From the NCBI GenBank assembly GCA_947493495.1, contig CANLRN010000001.1:185181-249180 (forward strand): DNA of 64,000 bases, written 5' to 3'. The notes under the pieces are model-generated. The model was given only the letters and a program-made list of their open reading frames with translations, did not search any database and was not told where the DNA came from. Positions 61,632-64,000 of this stretch are shown here, one piece after another. Source of the DNA: an uncultured Aquimarina sp. (GTDB taxonomy: Bacteria > Bacteroidota > Bacteroidia > Flavobacteriales > Flavobacteriaceae). How positions within the stretch are numbered: position 1 is the first letter of the stretch; each line of letters starts with the position of its first letter. The translations under genes and the position numbers were made by a program.

Positions 61632-62814
61632 CTATAGCATCTGTTTTAGTTTTAAGATAGCTAAAATACAAATACGTAAGCATTCCAGAAATGAATGCTA
61701 CTACAATTGCCAGTACAAAACTCCCTATTATATATTGTCCTAAGCTTTCAAAAATAGCAGCACCAGATTTTATTTTTTCTATATCTAGTGTTGCATCCAT
61801 TTTTTTTCCCATTACCAATGCACCTACCTGATAGCTCCCATACGCAATAAAAGGCACAAATGGTGGCAGGCTGATATTCGAAAACAAAAAAGCAATTGCT
61901 TTATTTAACCGGAATACTGCTGCTAGCGTAAGTACCGAAATGGTATGAAAACCCCACAATGGAGATATTCCTATAAAAAGCCCCAATGCAATGGCACTTG
62001 CTTTTTTTATGGGAGGCTCATCACTTCTCAATACATCTTCTCTCCAGAATTTCTTAAACCCTTTTTTTTTTACAGTGCCAAGTATTCGTTTGGGGAGATA
62101 AAAAAATAAGGTAAGTACTACCAACCAAGTGTTAAGGATACTGATCCGTGTAAAATCCTTAAAAGGTCTAAAATGAGATACGCGCTCTGCCTCATCATAC
62201 AATACCTGTATAGGGATATTGCGAACTGCTACATTACGCCACGCCAATTTTACGATGACTTCTATTTCGAGTTCGAATTTGGTAGTGAATAGTTTTACTT
62301 GTTGGATTTCTTTAATGGGATACAATCGATATCCAGATTGCGTATCTTGTAACTTAATCCCCGTTTCTATATAATACCAAAAGTTAGAAAATTTATTCCC
62401 AAAACTACTTTTTCCTGGTACCGAGGGATCGTCCATATTTCTTGATCCTATAAGCAACAAAGGGATTCTAGGATCTTGCTGTTCTAGGGCATCCAAAAAC
62501 AGAGGAAGGTCCTCTGGGAAATGCTGTCCATCACTATCGATAGTAATCATATATTCATACCCAAGTTCATAAGCTCTGGCAAAGCCTGCTCGTAGGGCTA
62601 CTCCTTTACCCCTATTTTCGGGAAAAGTAATGACCTGGAGCCTGTTCTTATATGTTTCTAGAATATCGGAAGTCGTATCTGTAGCGCCATCATTGATGAT
62701 AATGATATGATCTGTATGCGCTAGTACACCTTGTATAACAGTATTCAGTGTTTTCTGATTGTTATAGGTCGGTATACAGACACAGCAGTTTAGCTGTTCG
62801 AAACGATGATTCAT
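61624..62814 (-). CDS. GT2 glycosyltransferase fused to DUF2062
   Basis: 396 aa from the ATG at 62814 (an in-frame stretch to 62877 precedes it but lacks family similarity). N-terminal family 2 glycosyltransferase: CCVCIPTYNNQKTLNTV, IIINDGATDTTSDIL, DSDGQHFPEDLP with the DxD-type metal site, then LIGSRNMDDPSVPGKSSFGN. From about residue 270 it is a membrane DUF2062 domain (ALGLFIGISPLWGFHTISVL). The same fusion occurs in flexirubin and aryl-polyene clusters. First gene of the leftward run. Confidence 0.88.
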   Translation of the reverse strand: MNHRFEQLNCCVCIPTYNNQKTLNTVIQGVLAHTDHIIIINDGATDTTSDILETYKNRLQVITFPENRGKGVALRAGFARAYELGYEYMITIDSDGQHFPEDLPLFLDALEQQDPRIPLLLIGSRNMDDPSVPGKSSFGNKFSNFWYYIETGIKLQDTQSGYRLYPIKEIQQVKLFTTKFELEIEVIVKLAWRNVAVRNIPIQVLYDEAERVSHFRPFKDFTRISILNTWLVVLTLFFYLPKRILGTVKKKGFKKFWREDVLRSDEPPIKKASAIALGLFIGISPLWGFHTISVLTLAAVFRLNKAIAFLFSNISLPPFVPFIAYGSYQVGALVMGKKMDATLDIEKIKSGAAIFESLGQYIIGSFVLAIVVAFISGMLTYLYFSYLKTKTDAIDV

Positions 62815-62851
62815 TGAATGATCTATGCCCACAGAAATGTTTTTTCCAAAA

Positions 62852-62859
62852 CAAAAATA
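62852..62859 (-). promoter_or_regulatory. -7 element before the pigment-type operon
   Basis: TATTTTTG read leftward, about 38 nt before the GT2 ATG; no -33 TTG at ideal spacing. Confidence 0.4.
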
Positions 62860-63076
62860 GCATAAATCAAGGAACAAGAAACAAGAAATACATTAGAAAG
62901 TATCCGTATCATCGTAAAAAGGATAGAACTCTAATTCTTATGCTTTTTACCAGAGGAAAAAACATATATGTATCACATCAGCCTCTTATCATTTTTTACT
63001 AGGTAATTTTTTAATACATTTTGAAATAATAGTTTGTGTCAAAAGGTATATACTACAAAAAATCACTTATCCCTAA
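62860..63076. other. Short gap with no gene seen
   Basis: No supported frame or RNA. It separates the leftward pigment-type operon from a rightward gene remnant and may mark a recombination junction. Confidence 0.4.
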
Positions 63077-63942
63077 GCAGCTCTTATCTATAAAATTATA
63101 TTTTTTTCTTTGAGTATTGCGCAAAGTCAGGAGACATTTGCACAGCTTTTAATTATTATTTAACACTCTTTGCGCAGCAGGAGGTATCCGAAATTGTGGA
63201 TAATGGTATTGATGATAATTGTGATGGCATTAATGCATATTCTCCACAAGTTCCTTATCTCAATGGTCCTGCTTGGAGGATTCCTGGAAGAATTGAAGCA
63301 GAACATTTTGACGAAGGAGTTCAAGGAATTGCTTTTTTCGATTTAGATGATGGAAATAATGGAGGATTTTTGCGCAATGATCTTTATGATCACGTAGATA
63401 TAGAAAAGAACTCGGAAAGTGCTAATATTGGTTGGACAAGCAAAGGAGAATGGCTTGAATACACTGTTAATGTAACTAATTCCGGAACCTATGATATTAA
63501 TACAAACTTGGCTTCTGGAGGGTCTAATTCTAGATTTCAGCTTTTTATTGATGGCAATACTATAGGAGGAGAAATAAATATTCCTAACACAGGAGGAATA
63601 GGAATTAATCAAATAAGTCCTGTTCCCGTAAGTAATATATATTTATCTGCTGGACAGCATGTTTTCAGATTTGAGATTACTAAGGGTGGTGGTTTTAACT
63701 TATTCAATTTTGATTTTGTTTCTAGAAATGGAAGTGAAACTGCCATTAACACAAACAAAAACCCAGAAGGTACAGATGTTGTAACCTCTATATTTTTAAG
63801 TCCAAATCCTGCAAAAAACCATCTCAATATTAATTCGAATTCTAAAATTAATGAGATAGTTCTTTATTCTTTAGTTGGTAATTTAGTTAAACAACAGTTT
63901 TTTAAACCTGCATTCATAGACATTTTTTTGACTGTAACATAA
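63077..63942 (+). pseudogene. Remnant of a secreted CBM6/type IX-sorted protein
   Basis: The main frame (63121-63942) reads through EIVDNGIDDNCDGI, a MopE-like metal-binding repeat, then a CBM6 carbohydrate-binding domain (WRIPGRIEAEHFDEGV, TSKGEWLEYTVNV, FRFEITKGGGFNLFNFDF). A C-terminal LSPNPAKNHLNIN follows, as in type A sorting domains of the type IX system. The sorting domain breaks off after LVKQQFFK and the frame stops about 20 residues short of the usual end. At the front, another frame (63077-63161) holds a signal-peptide-like IIFFSLSIAQSQETFAQ with no ATG. Both ends are therefore damaged. It may once have bound polysaccharide outside the cell. Confidence 0.65.
63118..63176. repeat. 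9-bp inverted repeat at the damaged 5' end
   Basis: TGCGCAAAG (63118-63126) and CTTTGCGCA (63168-63176) face each other across 41 nt, exactly where the signal-peptide frame is lost. It could be a deletion or insertion scar. Confidence 0.4.
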
Positions 63943-64000
63943 AGTTTCTAACTGGTAAGCAGCTTCTACGTTTCAAATTGTCCTATTGAAATTTTATCGT

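Overview
The window reads as chromosomal DNA of a marine-type Flavobacteriaceae (Bacteroidota); an Aquimarina-like relative is a guess from overall gene style. Four things support this. The DNA is AT-rich. Promoters are of the Bacteroidota type (-33 TTG/TTTG and -7 TAnnTTTG), several of them textbook quality. There are families largely confined to this phylum (DUF4290, DUF6495-like, a C-terminal remnant resembling the type IX secretion sorting domain, flexirubin-type pigment genes). Start codons mostly lack Shine-Dalgarno sequences, as is usual there. No complete mobile element, CRISPR array, rRNA or phage is visible.

Layout. 0-5.7 kb: truncated DUF1853 gene, a VWA + MoxR-type ATPase pair, a class A beta-lactamase-like lipoprotein and two small unknowns. 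5.8-14.4 kb: secreted and envelope proteins (large BNR/VPS10-like propeller, S9 peptidase, DUF2490 porin-like protein, isochorismatase-like hydrolase, beta-barrel, DUF547). 14.6-21 kb: SLC13 transporter pair, an aquaporin with a NIP-like filter, an SRPBCC-SDR-photolyase operon, and a SnoaL-like gene behind a 22-bp perfect palindrome. 21-27.8 kb: complete histidine utilisation operon hutH-hutI-hutU-hutG with a divergent LysR regulator and an operator-like inverted repeat. 27.8-28.75 kb: an apparently empty gap that holds a 32-codon gene with a perfect promoter and terminator, plus repeats.

28.75-36.2 kb: AhpD-like protein, murA-DUF4290, DUF493, and a molybdenum hydroxylase operon (2Fe-2S subunit, molybdopterin subunit, XdhC, MocA). 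36.4-42.5 kb: NadR-like ATPase-recQ-fmt, HU, YqgE, class IV aminotransferase, START-like protein, tRNA-Met. 42.5-43.4 kb: a decayed segment with a frameshifted DUF6713-like gene and a degenerate dispersed repeat. 43.4-52.1 kb: housekeeping genes (hisS, MacB-like permease, rpsF-rpsR-rplI, LytTR regulator, priA).

52.2-62.8 kb: a leftward gene set typical of flexirubin/aryl-polyene pigment clusters (PaaK-like ligase, C45 acyltransferase, CrtI-like oxidoreductase, MMPL-acyltransferase fusion, GT2-DUF2062), without the core polyene synthase genes. 63.1-63.9 kb: remnant of a secreted CBM6/type IX-sorted protein, apparently broken at both ends.

The items most worth a second look are the unlisted small gene at 28185-28283 with its operator-like surroundings, the Asp-type (fosfomycin-insensitive) MurA, the SDR without catalytic tyrosine, the palindrome upstream of the SnoaL gene, and the dispersed repeat shared by the two decayed intergenic regions. 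All family names are from reading the sequence and memory; no search was run.
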